Source of the DNA: Candidatus Contendibacter odensensis
Lineage (GTDB): Bacteria; Pseudomonadota; Gammaproteobacteria; Competibacterales; Competibacteraceae
NCBI GenBank assembly: GCA_002747185.1
Contig: PDTV01000004.1
Location: forward strand, 248,001 to 312,000
DNA length: 64,000 nucleotides
Reading direction: 5' to 3'
Shown here piece by piece: positions 17,064-25,995 of the stretch (its first letter is position 1; the number at the start of each line of letters is the position of its first letter). The notes below the pieces were generated by a model that saw only the letters and a program-made list of their open reading frames with translations, was not told where the DNA came from and did no database searches. The position numbers and the translations under genes are program-made.

Positions 17064-17687
17064 ATGCAAGGTATGATTCCGTCACCGAAGGCATTAGATG
17101 CGTTGGAGCGACAATTACTTGGATGGTTGACGCGCTGTCAGGGCGGTTTAAGTGAGCATCAGTTGCTCAAATGCCTACGAGAAGATAATCCACTGTTTGC
17201 TGAATTTACTGCACGTGATCCGCTTAGTTTGTTTCGTGGACATTATTTGCTATTTCATACGCTCTATCGATTACGCGATCGTCTAATTTTAGAGCGCCGT
17301 GGACAACTACGGATAGATCCCTTGCGAGTTATTCTGGAGCCAGTCGGCATGGAAACGGTGTGGCGATGCGGGCAATTGGATCAGAGGGCACCTGATATCG
17401 GTTTCTGGTACGCTGATCCTGGCCGTTTGCTCACGGTGACAGCCGAGGATATTACTCAGTTGTTACGCCAGTTAAATGCAATACAACGGATGGGCAGTGA
17501 CGGGCGATGTGCCGCGTTGGCCATACTGGAACTCTGTGATCCAGTGGATGACACGACAATCAAGCAGCAGTATCGACGGTTAGTGATGCGCTATCATCCC
17601 GATCGGGGCGGCGGTGATGAGCAGCACCTGAGTACAATTAATGCCGCGTTTGCCGTGCTGATAAAAAAACGGTGTCCAGCGACCTGA
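17064..17687 (+). CDS. DnaJ-related protein with C-terminal J domain
   Basis: A 207-aa protein. Residues 8-120 match the DNAJ_related N-terminal domain (LERQLLGWLTRCQGGLSEHQLL, then LFRGHYLLFHTLYRLRDRL). Residues 150-205 form a J domain with the HPD motif in MRYHPDRGGGDE. J proteins stimulate DnaK ATP hydrolysis; the specific client is unknown. The ATG at 17064 and the ATG at 17073 are both possible. It is a co-chaperone encoded near two divergent Hsp70 genes, which may be coincidental. Confidence 0.88.
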   Translation: MQGMIPSPKALDALERQLLGWLTRCQGGLSEHQLLKCLREDNPLFAEFTARDPLSLFRGHYLLFHTLYRLRDRLILERRGQLRIDPLRVILEPVGMETVWRCGQLDQRAPDIGFWYADPGRLLTVTAEDITQLLRQLNAIQRMGSDGRCAALAILELCDPVDDTTIKQQYRRLVMRYHPDRGGGDEQHLSTINAAFAVLIKKRCPAT

Positions 17688-17699
17688 AAATGACTACCG

Positions 17700-17715
17700 C
17701 TCCCCGCCAGGGGAG
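17700..17715. repeat. REP-like GC hairpin
   Basis: CTCCCC-GCCA-GGGGAG lies just after the DnaJ-related gene, in the same hairpin class as those at 9104 and 63467. There is no T-run. Confidence 0.4.
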
Positions 17716-17797
17716 AGGTAACCTGTTGCGGATTATGTGTTGTGCGCGATCATGTGGGTGACCGGTAGAGTAGCTTTCACCACTCACGTTTCACATT

Positions 17798-18163
17798 TCA
17801 GGAAGGCAGGAACTCGTTGACGGTCTTCATGAGCAGTGATTCTTCTGCTGGTTTGATGACATAGCCTTTAGCGCCTTGCCGTTCTCCCCAGATCTTGTCC
17901 GTTTCCTGATCCTTGGTGGTGACAATGATGACTGGGATATGCTGGGTTGCAGGATCCTTGGTGATCTTGCGGGTTGCCTGAAAGCCATTGATTTTAGGCA
18001 TTACGACATCCATAAGCACCAAATCAGGCAACTCGGCTTTGGCAGCTTCTACACCTTCAATACCATCTTTGGCAGTGATAATTTCATGTCCATGTTTTTT
18101 CAAGATTTTGGAGAGACTCAAAGTCTGCGTGGGTGAGTCATCAACAATTAATATGCGAGCCAT
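17798..18163 (-). CDS. pilH: PilH-like single-domain response regulator
   Basis: A 121-aa CheY-like receiver: DD at residues 8-9, phosphoacceptor Asp in LVLMDVVMP near residue 52, Thr in VTTKDQETD and Lys in GYVIKPA. The stretch FQATRKITKDPATQHIPVIIVTTKDQ is typical of PilH, the twitching-motility regulator of the Pil-Chp pathway. No pilG, pilI or chpA lies nearby, so the function is inferred from sequence alone. Confidence 0.8.
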   Translation of the reverse strand: MARILIVDDSPTQTLSLSKILKKHGHEIITAKDGIEGVEAAKAELPDLVLMDVVMPKINGFQATRKITKDPATQHIPVIIVTTKDQETDKIWGERQGAKGYVIKPAEESLLMKTVNEFLPS

Positions 18164-18218
18164 GCTGCCACTCCTGGATAAGCTTTAATTTATTACGCTG
18201 CGTTGGCGGTTACCGGTA

Positions 18219-18341
18219 TTAGAGTAAACGGGAACGATCTTCACCGCCACATAAAAAATCGATAACACCACCAGCGATATGTATGTGCTGGAAACTTTGT
18301 TGCAGGACGAGCTTGAGAAGCAGAAAGGGTTCAATGGCCAT
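18219..18341 (-). CDS. 40-aa hypothetical small ORF
   Basis: ATG at 18341 with AAAAGG about 4 bases upstream, 40 codons (MAIEPFLLLKLVLQQSFQHI…) and a TAA stop. No family is recognised. It fills part of the 240-base gap between pilH and the DUF2760 gene and could equally be chance. Confidence 0.2.
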   Translation of the reverse strand: MAIEPFLLLKLVLQQSFQHIHIAGGVIDFLCGGEDRSRLL

Positions 18342-18404
18342 CAGCCTTTTAGCGACACATGGTAGGATACAGATAAATGGTTATGATTTGCAGGAGTTTG
18401 CTCT

Positions 18405-18956
18405 ATGAATGCCTCACAATTGAACTTTCTGAATCGGCTGACACTGGCATTTCGTACATGCTGGGGTATTTTGACCGATCCCGTTTTGGCTGGCAAGGTG
18501 TTACAGCTCGCGCAGGGTAAGGTGAGTGTGTCTGATTCGGCTGGCAAGCTGTCCACGCCAGCCCCGCTCAAGGAATCATCGCCGGATGCGGCATTGCAAT
18601 TGTTGGCGCTGTTGCAGCAGGAGGGGCGATTTATTGATTTTCTTGAAGAGAATGTCACAGCCTATTCTGATGCCGAGATTGGTGGTGCGGCACGGGTGGT
18701 GCATGAGGGCTGCCGAAAGATTATTCACAACCATCTAAAAATTGAGGCGGTGCGCAAGGATGCCGAAGGTGAGCGTGTGACGCTACCTGCTGGTTTTGAT
18801 GCCATGACCATTCGCTTGACCGGTAATGTTGTTGGTGAACCGCCGTTTACCGGTACGTTGATGCATCGCGGCTGGCAAGTGACTGGGATTACACTACCAA
18901 AAATGACTGAACGTCATGATGTTCGTATCCTGGCGCCAGCGGAGATCGAGCTATGA
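18405..18956 (+). CDS. DUF2760 protein, first gene of an Hsp70 operon
   Basis: A 183-aa protein. The C-terminal two thirds (LLALLQQEGRFIDFLEENV, GAARVVHEGCRKI, GTLMHRGWQVTGITLPKM) match DUF2760. The N-terminal 60 residues are variable. The stop overlaps the ATG of the first Hsp70 gene by 4 bases. DUF2760 genes regularly precede this pair of Hsp70 genes, so it probably acts with them, perhaps as an adaptor; no activity is known. Confidence 0.88.
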   Translation: MNASQLNFLNRLTLAFRTCWGILTDPVLAGKVLQLAQGKVSVSDSAGKLSTPAPLKESSPDAALQLLALLQQEGRFIDFLEENVTAYSDAEIGGAARVVHEGCRKIIHNHLKIEAVRKDAEGERVTLPAGFDAMTIRLTGNVVGEPPFTGTLMHRGWQVTGITLPKMTERHDVRILAPAEIEL

Positions 18957-20797
18957 GTAATACCCGCTATACAGTCGGTATTGATCTTGGGACGACCCAC
19001 TGTGTAATGGCGGCAGTGGATTTGGCTGCTAGTGATCACAATACAGTCGAGGAAAGCATTGAGTCCATTCCACAACTGACAGCACCCGGCGCGGTCGAGA
19101 ATCGGCACGCTTTGCCCTCTTTTCTGTATGTCCCTCACCCGGACGAAATGCAAGCAGATGCCCGTACTATGCCTTGGGGTGAGCAGCCGCCGTTTATTGT
19201 GGGGGAATTGGCGCGTTCCCTGGGTAGCAGTACGTCCATTCGTTTGGTGTCCAGTGCAAAAAGCTGGCTGTGTCATTCGGGTGTGGATCGGCGTGCCGCT
19301 ATCTTGCCGATAGAGGCGCCAGAAGAAGTGGTGCGGATGTCACCGTTACAGGCCTCGATCCATTATTTGGAACATTTACAGGCCGCTTGGAATTATCAAC
19401 ACCCCGGTGAGCCTTTGAATGAGCAGGAAGTTGTCTTGACTGTGCCAGCGTCCTTCGATCCGGCAGCGCGGGAATTGACCGCGGAAGCGGCAGAAGCCGT
19501 TGGTCTCAATCATCTGGTGTTGCTGGAGGAACCACAGGCAGCGCTTTATCACTGGATTTTAGGGACTCGGGAGGGTTGGCGCAAGCAAGTTAAGGTCGGT
19601 GACATCATCCTGGTCATTGATTTGGGTGGCGGTACCGCTGACTTCTCACTTATTGCTGTAACCGAGTCTGATGGTTCCCTGGATCTGATACGAATTGCTG
19701 TTGGCGAGCATATCTTGCTAGGTGGTGACAACATGGATCTGGCGCTGGCACATGTGATTCGTGCCAAGTTAGCCGAGCAGGGTACCCGATTGGAGCCTTG
19801 GCAATTGCAGGGTTTGATGCATGGCTGTCGTGCTGCCAAAGAGACGTTACTGTGTCATGGCACCGATGTTGATGCTGTGCCTGTGGTGGTGCCCGGTCGG
19901 AGCTCCAAACTGATTGACGGCACACTGCGTACCGAGCTGACCCGTGAAGAGGTGAGCCAGGCGCTGATAAATGGCTTCTTTCCAGTGGTTGATGTGGCGG
20001 CGAGACCGGCTATACGGGCACGAACGGCGTTGACCAAGCTGGGCTTGCCCTACGCGCAGGATGCAGCCATGACACGCCACCTGGCAGCCTTTTTGTCACG
20101 ACAAGTCGAGGCAACCCGTAATCTTGAAGGCTTTGAGGATCGCTTGCCCGCAGATGCCACATTTCTGCATCCCACTGCTGTTTTGTTTAATGGCGGTGTA
20201 TTTAAGGCGCCCTCGTTGATGGAACGAACGCTGGAGGTGATCAATCAATGGCTGGCGGCTGAAAACTCACCGCCGGTACGATTGCTGGAAGGTGCTAACC
20301 TTGATTTGGCGGTAGCACGGGGTGCCGCATATTACGGTTATGTGCGACGTGGACGTGGGGTACGGATTCGTGGTGGTATAGCCAGATCCTATTACGTTGG
20401 CGTGGAAAGTGCCATGCCGGCTGTTCCAGGAATGGAACCGTCGATGGAAGCCTTGTGTATCGCGCCATTTGGTATGGAGGAAGGTACACAGGCTGAATTG
20501 CCACCACAGGAAGTGGGCTTGGTGGTAGGTGAGCCGGTACAGTTTCGCTTCTTTGGTTCTTCTGTGCGTCGCAACGATCAGGTGGGTGTCGTGCTGGAAC
20601 AGTGGGAGCCAGAGGAAATTGAGGAGCTGGAGGCCATTGAAGCGACCTTGCCCGCCGAGGATCGGCAGTCCGGTGAAGTCGTGCCGGTCCGGCTGCGAGC
20701 GGCGGTGACTGAGGTCGGTACCCTGCGGCTGGACGCTGTACCGCGCACCGGTCATGCGGGCTGGAAAGTGGAATTTGATGTGCGAGGGGAGGAGTAA
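18953..20797 (+). CDS. Divergent Hsp70-family ATPase, short form
   Basis: A 614-aa protein with an Hsp70/actin-type ATPase: phosphate-1 loop VGIDLGTTHCVM (8-19), phosphate-2 loop VIDLGGGTADFSLI, adenosine motif LFNGGVF. The substrate part after residue 480 is short and unlike DnaK. It belongs to the operon DUF2760-Hsp70-Hsp70. The start is the ATG overlapping the DUF2760 stop. Only one stop codon (TAA, 20795-20797) separates it, in frame, from the next gene. Confidence 0.92.
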   Translation: MSNTRYTVGIDLGTTHCVMAAVDLAASDHNTVEESIESIPQLTAPGAVENRHALPSFLYVPHPDEMQADARTMPWGEQPPFIVGELARSLGSSTSIRLVSSAKSWLCHSGVDRRAAILPIEAPEEVVRMSPLQASIHYLEHLQAAWNYQHPGEPLNEQEVVLTVPASFDPAARELTAEAAEAVGLNHLVLLEEPQAALYHWILGTREGWRKQVKVGDIILVIDLGGGTADFSLIAVTESDGSLDLIRIAVGEHILLGGDNMDLALAHVIRAKLAEQGTRLEPWQLQGLMHGCRAAKETLLCHGTDVDAVPVVVPGRSSKLIDGTLRTELTREEVSQALINGFFPVVDVAARPAIRARTALTKLGLPYAQDAAMTRHLAAFLSRQVEATRNLEGFEDRLPADATFLHPTAVLFNGGVFKAPSLMERTLEVINQWLAAENSPPVRLLEGANLDLAVARGAAYYGYVRRGRGVRIRGGIARSYYVGVESAMPAVPGMEPSMEALCIAPFGMEEGTQAELPPQEVGLVVGEPVQFRFFGSSVRRNDQVGVVLEQWEPEEIEELEAIEATLPAEDRQSGEVVPVRLRAAVTEVGTLRLDAVPRTGHAGWKVEFDVRGEE

Positions 20798-20830
20798 GTC
20801 ATCACCCGACAATATACGCCCCGTTATCTG

Positions 20831-23551
20831 GTGGGGATTGATCTGGGAACCACCCATACAGTGGTTGCCCATGCCGAATTGAAAAAAGCCGGTGCATCTC
20901 CAGTGCAATTGTTTGCTGTTGAACAGTTGATTGCACCGGGTGCGCTGGCCGCACGGCCATTGTTACCCTCAACACGCTACCATCCTGTTGCCGGTGAACT
21001 GGCGGTAGCCGATACCCAGTTACCCTGGTCGTTTACTGATCCAGGTGGTGTGGATGATGCCGTACTGGGTGAGTGGGCACAGGAACGTGGTTCACGGACA
21101 CCAGGCCGACTGGTTACCAGCGCCAAAAGCTGGCTGTCGCATTCCGGTGTTGACCGCACCGCAGCCATTCTGCCGTGGGGGGCGGCAGATGGCATTGCCA
21201 GGGTTTCACCGCTGTCGGCGAGTGCTAGCTATCTCGCTTATATTCGAGCCGCCTGGGATCATCGTTATCCTGACCATCCCTTGGCGCAGCAGGCGTTGGT
21301 GTTAACCATACCCGCCTCTTTTGATGAAGCTGCCCGAGCACTGACTGTGGACGCTGCCCAGCTGGCAGGCTTGCCGCATGTGCGCTTGCTGGAGGAGCCA
21401 CAAGCAGCCTGTTATGACTGGTTGCATCGGCATCATGATACGGTCGCCACTGATCTGGATGGCAGCCGGTTGCTATTGGTATGTGACGTTGGTGGTGGCA
21501 CGACTGACCTGACCCTGATACAGATTGCGCTTGATAATGGTACGTTACAGTTAACACGCATCGGTGTTGGCAACCATCTGATGTTGGGTGGCGATAACAT
21601 GGATTTGGCGTTGGCACGGATTGCCGAGAGCCGGCTGGGTGGCAGGCGACTGAATGCCGGTGAATTATCACAACTGTTGCAGCAATGTCGCCGTGCCAAG
21701 GAACGTTTGCTGGCTGTTGATGCGCCTGAACAGGTTTCGGTGACGGTACTTGGTAGTGGTGGGCGTTTGATTGGCGGCTCATGTGTGGCGGAATTGGGGC
21801 GTGATGAAGTACGCACATTACTGGTTGACGGGTTTTTACCGCGCATCGGCATCGACCAGCGCCCGCAGCATCGACAGGCGGCTGTCGTGGAATTTGGGTT
21901 GCCGTATGCCGCTGATGCAGCGATTAGCCGCCATCTGGCTGCTTTTCTGGCGCAGCATGTTGAAACGTCACGGCAGGCGTTAGCAGGACGCATCCCGGAT
22001 AACGACATACCGGTGCCTGATACCGTTTTACTCAATGGCGGTGCATTTCATGGTGCCGCATTATCCAGCCGTTTGCTGGAGGTACTGGCTGAGTGGCGCG
22101 GCGAGCCACTGCAAAAGCTGGATAATCCTGAGCCTGATCTGGCCGTGGCACGTGGTGCGGTCGCTTACGGTTTGGCGCGGCGTGGCCAGGGGTTACGCAT
22201 TGGTGGGGGGTCAGCGCGTAGCTATTTTCTGGTAGTGGAGCGTGATCGTGAGGTTCAACAAGGTGTTTGCCTGTTGCCGCGCGGTTCCGAGGAAGGGCAG
22301 GAAGTCCGTCTGGCACGGGATTTTTCATTGCGACTGGGTGAACCGGTGCAATTTTACTTGATGTCATCAACAGCGGATACGGTGTATCCGCCCGGTGAAC
22401 TGGTGTCACTGGATGCTGAGGTGTTCATGCCTTTGCCACCGGTGGCGACCGTAATTGAACGTCAGGATGATGGCCATGAAGTGCCGGTGCAATTGATTGC
22501 CCAGTTGACCGAAGTCGGGACACTGGAGATTGAGTGTGTTGCAGCAGCCGATGTGTCACAACGCTGGCGCCTGGCTTTTCAACTGCGTGGTGGTAATACC
22601 GCGACACTGGCACGACTCCATCCGCGATTTGCCGATGCAGCCGCACAGATTGAGCGATTTTATGGTGCGCGTTCTGCAAAAGTAGAACCGAAAGCGATCA
22701 AGTCCTTACGGACTGATCTGGAACGCCTGCTGGGTAAGCGTGACACCTGGGAAACTCCGTTACTGCGGGAGTTATTCGCCGTGCTGTTAACCGGCGCACG
22801 GCGGCGGCGACGTTCGGTGGATCATGAACGGCTGTGGTTTAGTCTGACCGGTTATTGTCTGCGACCGGGGTTTGGTTATCCCTTGGATGGGTGGCGAGTC
22901 TCGCAATTGTGGCCGCTATATGCACAAGATGTACATCATCGCCAGGATGCGCAGGTATGGTCGGAGTGGTGGACATTATGGCGACGGGTCGCCGGCGGAC
23001 TGGATGCAGCTGCGCAATGGCAGATGAGTGAGGAATTGTTACACAGTTTGCGCCCGCCTGCCGGCAAGGCAAAGGAGAAAACGCCAGGTATTGAGGATAT
23101 GGCCCGACTGGCCGGTGTTCTGGAGCGCTTACCCTCGATCCGCAAGGTCGAATTGGGGGAATTGTTGCTGGCACGATTGGCACGTAAGGGCGAATCACCG
23201 CAACTGTGGTGGGCTGTGGGACGGCTGGGTGCACGTGTTCCCGGTTATGGCAGTGTCCATGATGTTACACCTGTAGAGACCACTACAAACTGGTTGGCGC
23301 ATATTCTGGAACTGGATTGGCGGGTGATAACGCCGGCAGCATTTGCAGCAACCCTGTTGGCCCGGTGTAGCGGTGATCGGGAGCGGGATCTGGACGAAGC
23401 TTTGCGAAGACAGGTACTCCAGCGGTTACATGCAGCAAAAGCACCCACATCGTGGCAACAAATGGTTGAAGCCGTGGTTGAGCTGGATGAAGCCGATACC
23501 GGTCGGATATTTGGTGAGGCACTGCCGCCAGGTCTACGTTTGGTAGGTTGA
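20831..23551 (+). CDS. Divergent Hsp70-family protein with C-terminal DUF3731-type region
   Basis: At least 906 aa. The N-terminal ATPase half has VGIDLGTTHTVV, VCDVGGGTTDLTLI and VLLNGGAF. Residues 600-906 form an extra helical domain of the DUF3731 type. The GTG at 20831 is the first canonical start, but it cuts off the strand before the phosphate-1 loop (TRQYTPRYLV) that its paralogue has. The best ribosome site (GGGGAGGAG, 20786-20794) instead points to an ATC codon at 20801, so initiation there, or a mutated ATG, is possible. It may act on the same clients as the short Hsp70. Confidence 0.88.
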   Translation: MGIDLGTTHTVVAHAELKKAGASPVQLFAVEQLIAPGALAARPLLPSTRYHPVAGELAVADTQLPWSFTDPGGVDDAVLGEWAQERGSRTPGRLVTSAKSWLSHSGVDRTAAILPWGAADGIARVSPLSASASYLAYIRAAWDHRYPDHPLAQQALVLTIPASFDEAARALTVDAAQLAGLPHVRLLEEPQAACYDWLHRHHDTVATDLDGSRLLLVCDVGGGTTDLTLIQIALDNGTLQLTRIGVGNHLMLGGDNMDLALARIAESRLGGRRLNAGELSQLLQQCRRAKERLLAVDAPEQVSVTVLGSGGRLIGGSCVAELGRDEVRTLLVDGFLPRIGIDQRPQHRQAAVVEFGLPYAADAAISRHLAAFLAQHVETSRQALAGRIPDNDIPVPDTVLLNGGAFHGAALSSRLLEVLAEWRGEPLQKLDNPEPDLAVARGAVAYGLARRGQGLRIGGGSARSYFLVVERDREVQQGVCLLPRGSEEGQEVRLARDFSLRLGEPVQFYLMSSTADTVYPPGELVSLDAEVFMPLPPVATVIERQDDGHEVPVQLIAQLTEVGTLEIECVAAADVSQRWRLAFQLRGGNTATLARLHPRFADAAAQIERFYGARSAKVEPKAIKSLRTDLERLLGKRDTWETPLLRELFAVLLTGARRRRRSVDHERLWFSLTGYCLRPGFGYPLDGWRVSQLWPLYAQDVHHRQDAQVWSEWWTLWRRVAGGLDAAAQWQMSEELLHSLRPPAGKAKEKTPGIEDMARLAGVLERLPSIRKVELGELLLARLARKGESPQLWWAVGRLGARVPGYGSVHDVTPVETTTNWLAHILELDWRVITPAAFAATLLARCSGDRERDLDEALRRQVLQRLHAAKAPTSWQQMVEAVVELDEADTGRIFGEALPPGLRLVG

Positions 23552-23660
23552 TGGAGACGAGAGATGACCGGAGTATCACGACCTGTCCGGTGATATCACG
23601 ACATTGTGAAATAAGAGCTGGCTGACAAAATTGTGTGTTGATAATGGATTGCCGGGAGAA

Positions 23661-23692
23661 GACACAAGGCCGTTTGGCCTTGGTGTCTTTTT
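23661..23692 (+). terminator. Intrinsic terminator of the Hsp70 operon
   Basis: GACACAAGGCC, loop GTTT, GGCCTTGGTGTC, then five T. The stem is nearly perfect with one bulged G. It lies 110 bases after the last Hsp70 stop. Confidence 0.85.
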
Positions 23693-23706
23693 AAGGCTGG
23701 ACAGAC

Positions 23707-24759
23707 CTAAAAGCCGTACAGCTCCTTGTACTCAGGGTCACGCTCAGCAATCAGTGTGGCAAGATTCATGACAACCTTACACTGCTTCCAGGTGGCATCG
23801 TCCTGCATTTTGCCGTCGATCATCACCGCACCACTACCATCCGGCATGGCTTCAATAACCCGCTGTGCCCATTTCACTTCTTCGGGTTTCGGGCTGAAAA
23901 CCTGCTTGGCAATGGCAATCTGGTTCGGGTGCAGTGTCCAGGTGCCGACACAGCCCATCAGGTAGGCGTTACGGAACTGATCTTCACAGGCTACCAGATC
24001 GGCAATGTCACCGAAAGGTCCATAGAACGGCAGTGCGCCAATACTGGCACAGGCATCGACCATTTTGGCGATAGTGTAGTGCCATAAATCCTGCTGTGCT
24101 GTCGCACGTGCGGCTTCAGGATTGTTTGGGTCAGGATCGGTACGTACCAGGTAATCAGGGTGCCCACCACCGACCCGAGTGGTTTTCATGCGCCGTGAAG
24201 CAGCCAGATCGGCAGGCCCCAGGCTCATACCTTGCATGCGGGGGCTGGCATTAGCAATTTCATCAACATTGGCAACACCCAGTGCGGTTTCCAGAATCGC
24301 ATGAATGAGCAGCGGTTTTTTAATATTATATTTGGCTTCCAGCTGCGCTATCAGGTGATCAGCGAAATGGATATCCCACGCGCCTTCAATTTTCGGCAAC
24401 ATAATGACATCAAGCTTGTCACCGATTTCACCGACCAGGCGGGTCAGATCATCCAGGAACCATGGGCTGTCAAGACTGTTCACGCGCGTCCAGAACTGGG
24501 TGTTGCCAAAGTCAGTACTTTTGCCAATCTGCACCAGACCTTCACGGGCCGCTTCCTTACGGTCAATCGGTACAGCATCTTCGAGATTACCCAGGATAAT
24601 ATCTACACCTTTGGCGATACTGGATACTTTCTCCGCCATTTTCGGGTTGCTGGGGTCGAAGAAGTGAATCATCCGTGATGGACGAACGGGGATTTCGCGA
24701 ACCGGCTCAGGAGCGCCAACGACCTTGGCCTTGAAGAAATCACGGGGACTACGCAGCAT
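23707..24759 (-). CDS. mcl: Malyl-CoA / beta-methylmalyl-CoA lyase-like (CitE superfamily)
   Basis: A 350-aa HpcH/HpaI-CitE superfamily lyase. The N-terminal [20 protein letters not shown] and [16 protein letters not shown] are typical of L-malyl-CoA/beta-methylmalyl-CoA lyase (Mcl1). Metal and CoA-binding residues occur in [10 protein letters not shown] and [10 protein letters not shown]. The enzyme reversibly splits malyl-CoA to acetyl-CoA and glyoxylate, and methylmalyl-CoA to propionyl-CoA and glyoxylate. A strong AGGAGG precedes the ATG. It forms a pair with meaB upstream, pointing to propionyl-CoA/methylmalonyl-CoA or glyoxylate metabolism. Citramalyl-CoA lyase activity is an alternative. 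Confidence 0.85.
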   Translation of the reverse strand: MLRSPRDFFKAKVVGAPEPVREIPVRPSRMIHFFDPSNPKMAEKVSSIAKGVDIILGNLEDAVPIDRKEAAREGLVQIGKSTDFGNTQFWTRVNSLDSPWFLDDLTRLVGEIGDKLDVIMLPKIEGAWDIHFADHLIAQLEAKYNIKKPLLIHAILETALGVANVDEIANASPRMQGMSLGPADLAASRRMKTTRVGGGHPDYLVRTDPDPNNPEAARATAQQDLWHYTIAKMVDACASIGALPFYGPFGDIADLVACEDQFRNAYLMGCVGTWTLHPNQIAIAKQVFSPKPEEVKWAQRVIEAMPDGSGAVMIDGKMQDDATWKQCKVVMNLATLIAERDPEYKELYGF

Positions 24760-24784
24760 GGTTTTTATCCTCCTAGGGAATGAA

Positions 24785-25915
24785 TCAATGCCCTTCGTAT
24801 TTTTGAATCAGTTTTTTCGCCGCAACTGTGGGCGGTAAATGCCCCTCAACTACAGCAGCTTCCACACCGGCACGGATGTTACCCACCCCGGCATGATTGA
24901 AGAAGCTGGTTTTCAGGTGTTCCTCGACCATCGAGTATACCCAATCAAGGGTTTGCTGTTGGCGGCGATGATGCAGTATGCCGCTGGCTGTGACCTGCTC
25001 GCGGAATGTTGTGATCACCGACCAGATCGTATCGATGCCTTCCTTGTTAAGAGACGAGCAACTGTAGGCACGAGTCTGCCAGCCTTCGGTTGCGGGCGCC
25101 AGATAGTGCAGGGCACGGTTGTAATCAGCGCGTGCTGCATTGGCTCGAATCTTGTTGTCACCATCAGCTTTATTAACCAGTAGTGCATCGGCCAGTTCCA
25201 TGATACCTTTCTTGATGCCCTGAAGCTCGTCACCGGCACCTGCAATCATCAGCAGCAGGAAAAAATCCACCATTGAGCGCACGGTTGTTTCGCTCTGGCC
25301 GACACCGACAGTTTCCACCAGAATCACATCAAAGCCGGCGGCTTCGCACAGCAGCATGGTTTCACGGCTTTTGCGAGTCACCCCACCCAGGGTACCGCTA
25401 GAGGGCGAAGGACGAATAAAGGCGCGTACATCACGAGAGAGTAGCTCCATACGGGTTTTATCACCGAGAATACTGCCGCGTGTCACTGTGCTGCTGGGGT
25501 CGACGGCCAGTACAGCGACTTTGTGCCCTTGTTCGCATAGATGTAGCCCAAGGGCTTCGATGAATGTGCTTTTGCCCGCTCCCGGTACACCGGTAATGCC
25601 AATCCGAATGGATTGGCCAATGTCGGGAATAATTTGTCGTAATACTTCCTGTGCGGTATCAAAGTGGCTCTGGGCGTTGCTTTCAATCAGGGTGATCGCT
25701 TGGGCGAGTATGTTGCGATCTCCAGCATGGATACCGGCAACATATTCATCCACAGTCAGACGACGACGGCGAGGTTGATGCGATGGATTGGTGCCAATGC
25801 TTTTTTGGCCTGGAATACCATCGTGCCCCCCGTCAACACCGCCCATGACTGAGGTGGTAAATTCAGCATTTGCATTGCTCGGAACCCAGTCGGGTCGTTG
25901 TTTTTTTTCGGTCAT
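24785..25915 (-). CDS. meaB: Methylmalonyl-CoA mutase chaperone GTPase MeaB
   Basis: A 376-aa G3E GTPase. Walker [10 protein letters not shown], then AVDPSS and GDKTRM, the switch ETVGVGQSE and NKADGD follow in order. MeaB protects and reactivates the B12-dependent methylmalonyl-CoA mutase. An N-terminal extension of about 60 residues with a basic patch (HQPRRRRL) precedes the domain. I start it at the ATG at 25915, with GGAG 8 bases upstream, rather than 25984. It is cotranscribed with the malyl-CoA lyase-like gene 25 bases downstream; the mutase itself is not in the window. Confidence 0.93.
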   Translation of the reverse strand: MTEKKQRPDWVPSNANAEFTTSVMGGVDGGHDGIPGQKSIGTNPSHQPRRRRLTVDEYVAGIHAGDRNILAQAITLIESNAQSHFDTAQEVLRQIIPDIGQSIRIGITGVPGAGKSTFIEALGLHLCEQGHKVAVLAVDPSSTVTRGSILGDKTRMELLSRDVRAFIRPSPSSGTLGGVTRKSRETMLLCEAAGFDVILVETVGVGQSETTVRSMVDFFLLLMIAGAGDELQGIKKGIMELADALLVNKADGDNKIRANAARADYNRALHYLAPATEGWQTRAYSCSSLNKEGIDTIWSVITTFREQVTASGILHHRRQQQTLDWVYSMVEEHLKTSFFNHAGVGNIRAGVEAAVVEGHLPPTVAAKKLIQKYEGH

Positions 25916-25995
25916 ACGCTCACTCCGCAATACTGCGAACAAATTGGCGTTAAGATTAGCATGTTTACTAACAAGCACTGACACTGGTTCTGATA

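Noticed and set aside
21225..22035. Long antisense ORFs over the second Hsp70 gene
   Set aside because: They mirror third-position bias of the sense gene and carry no family motif.
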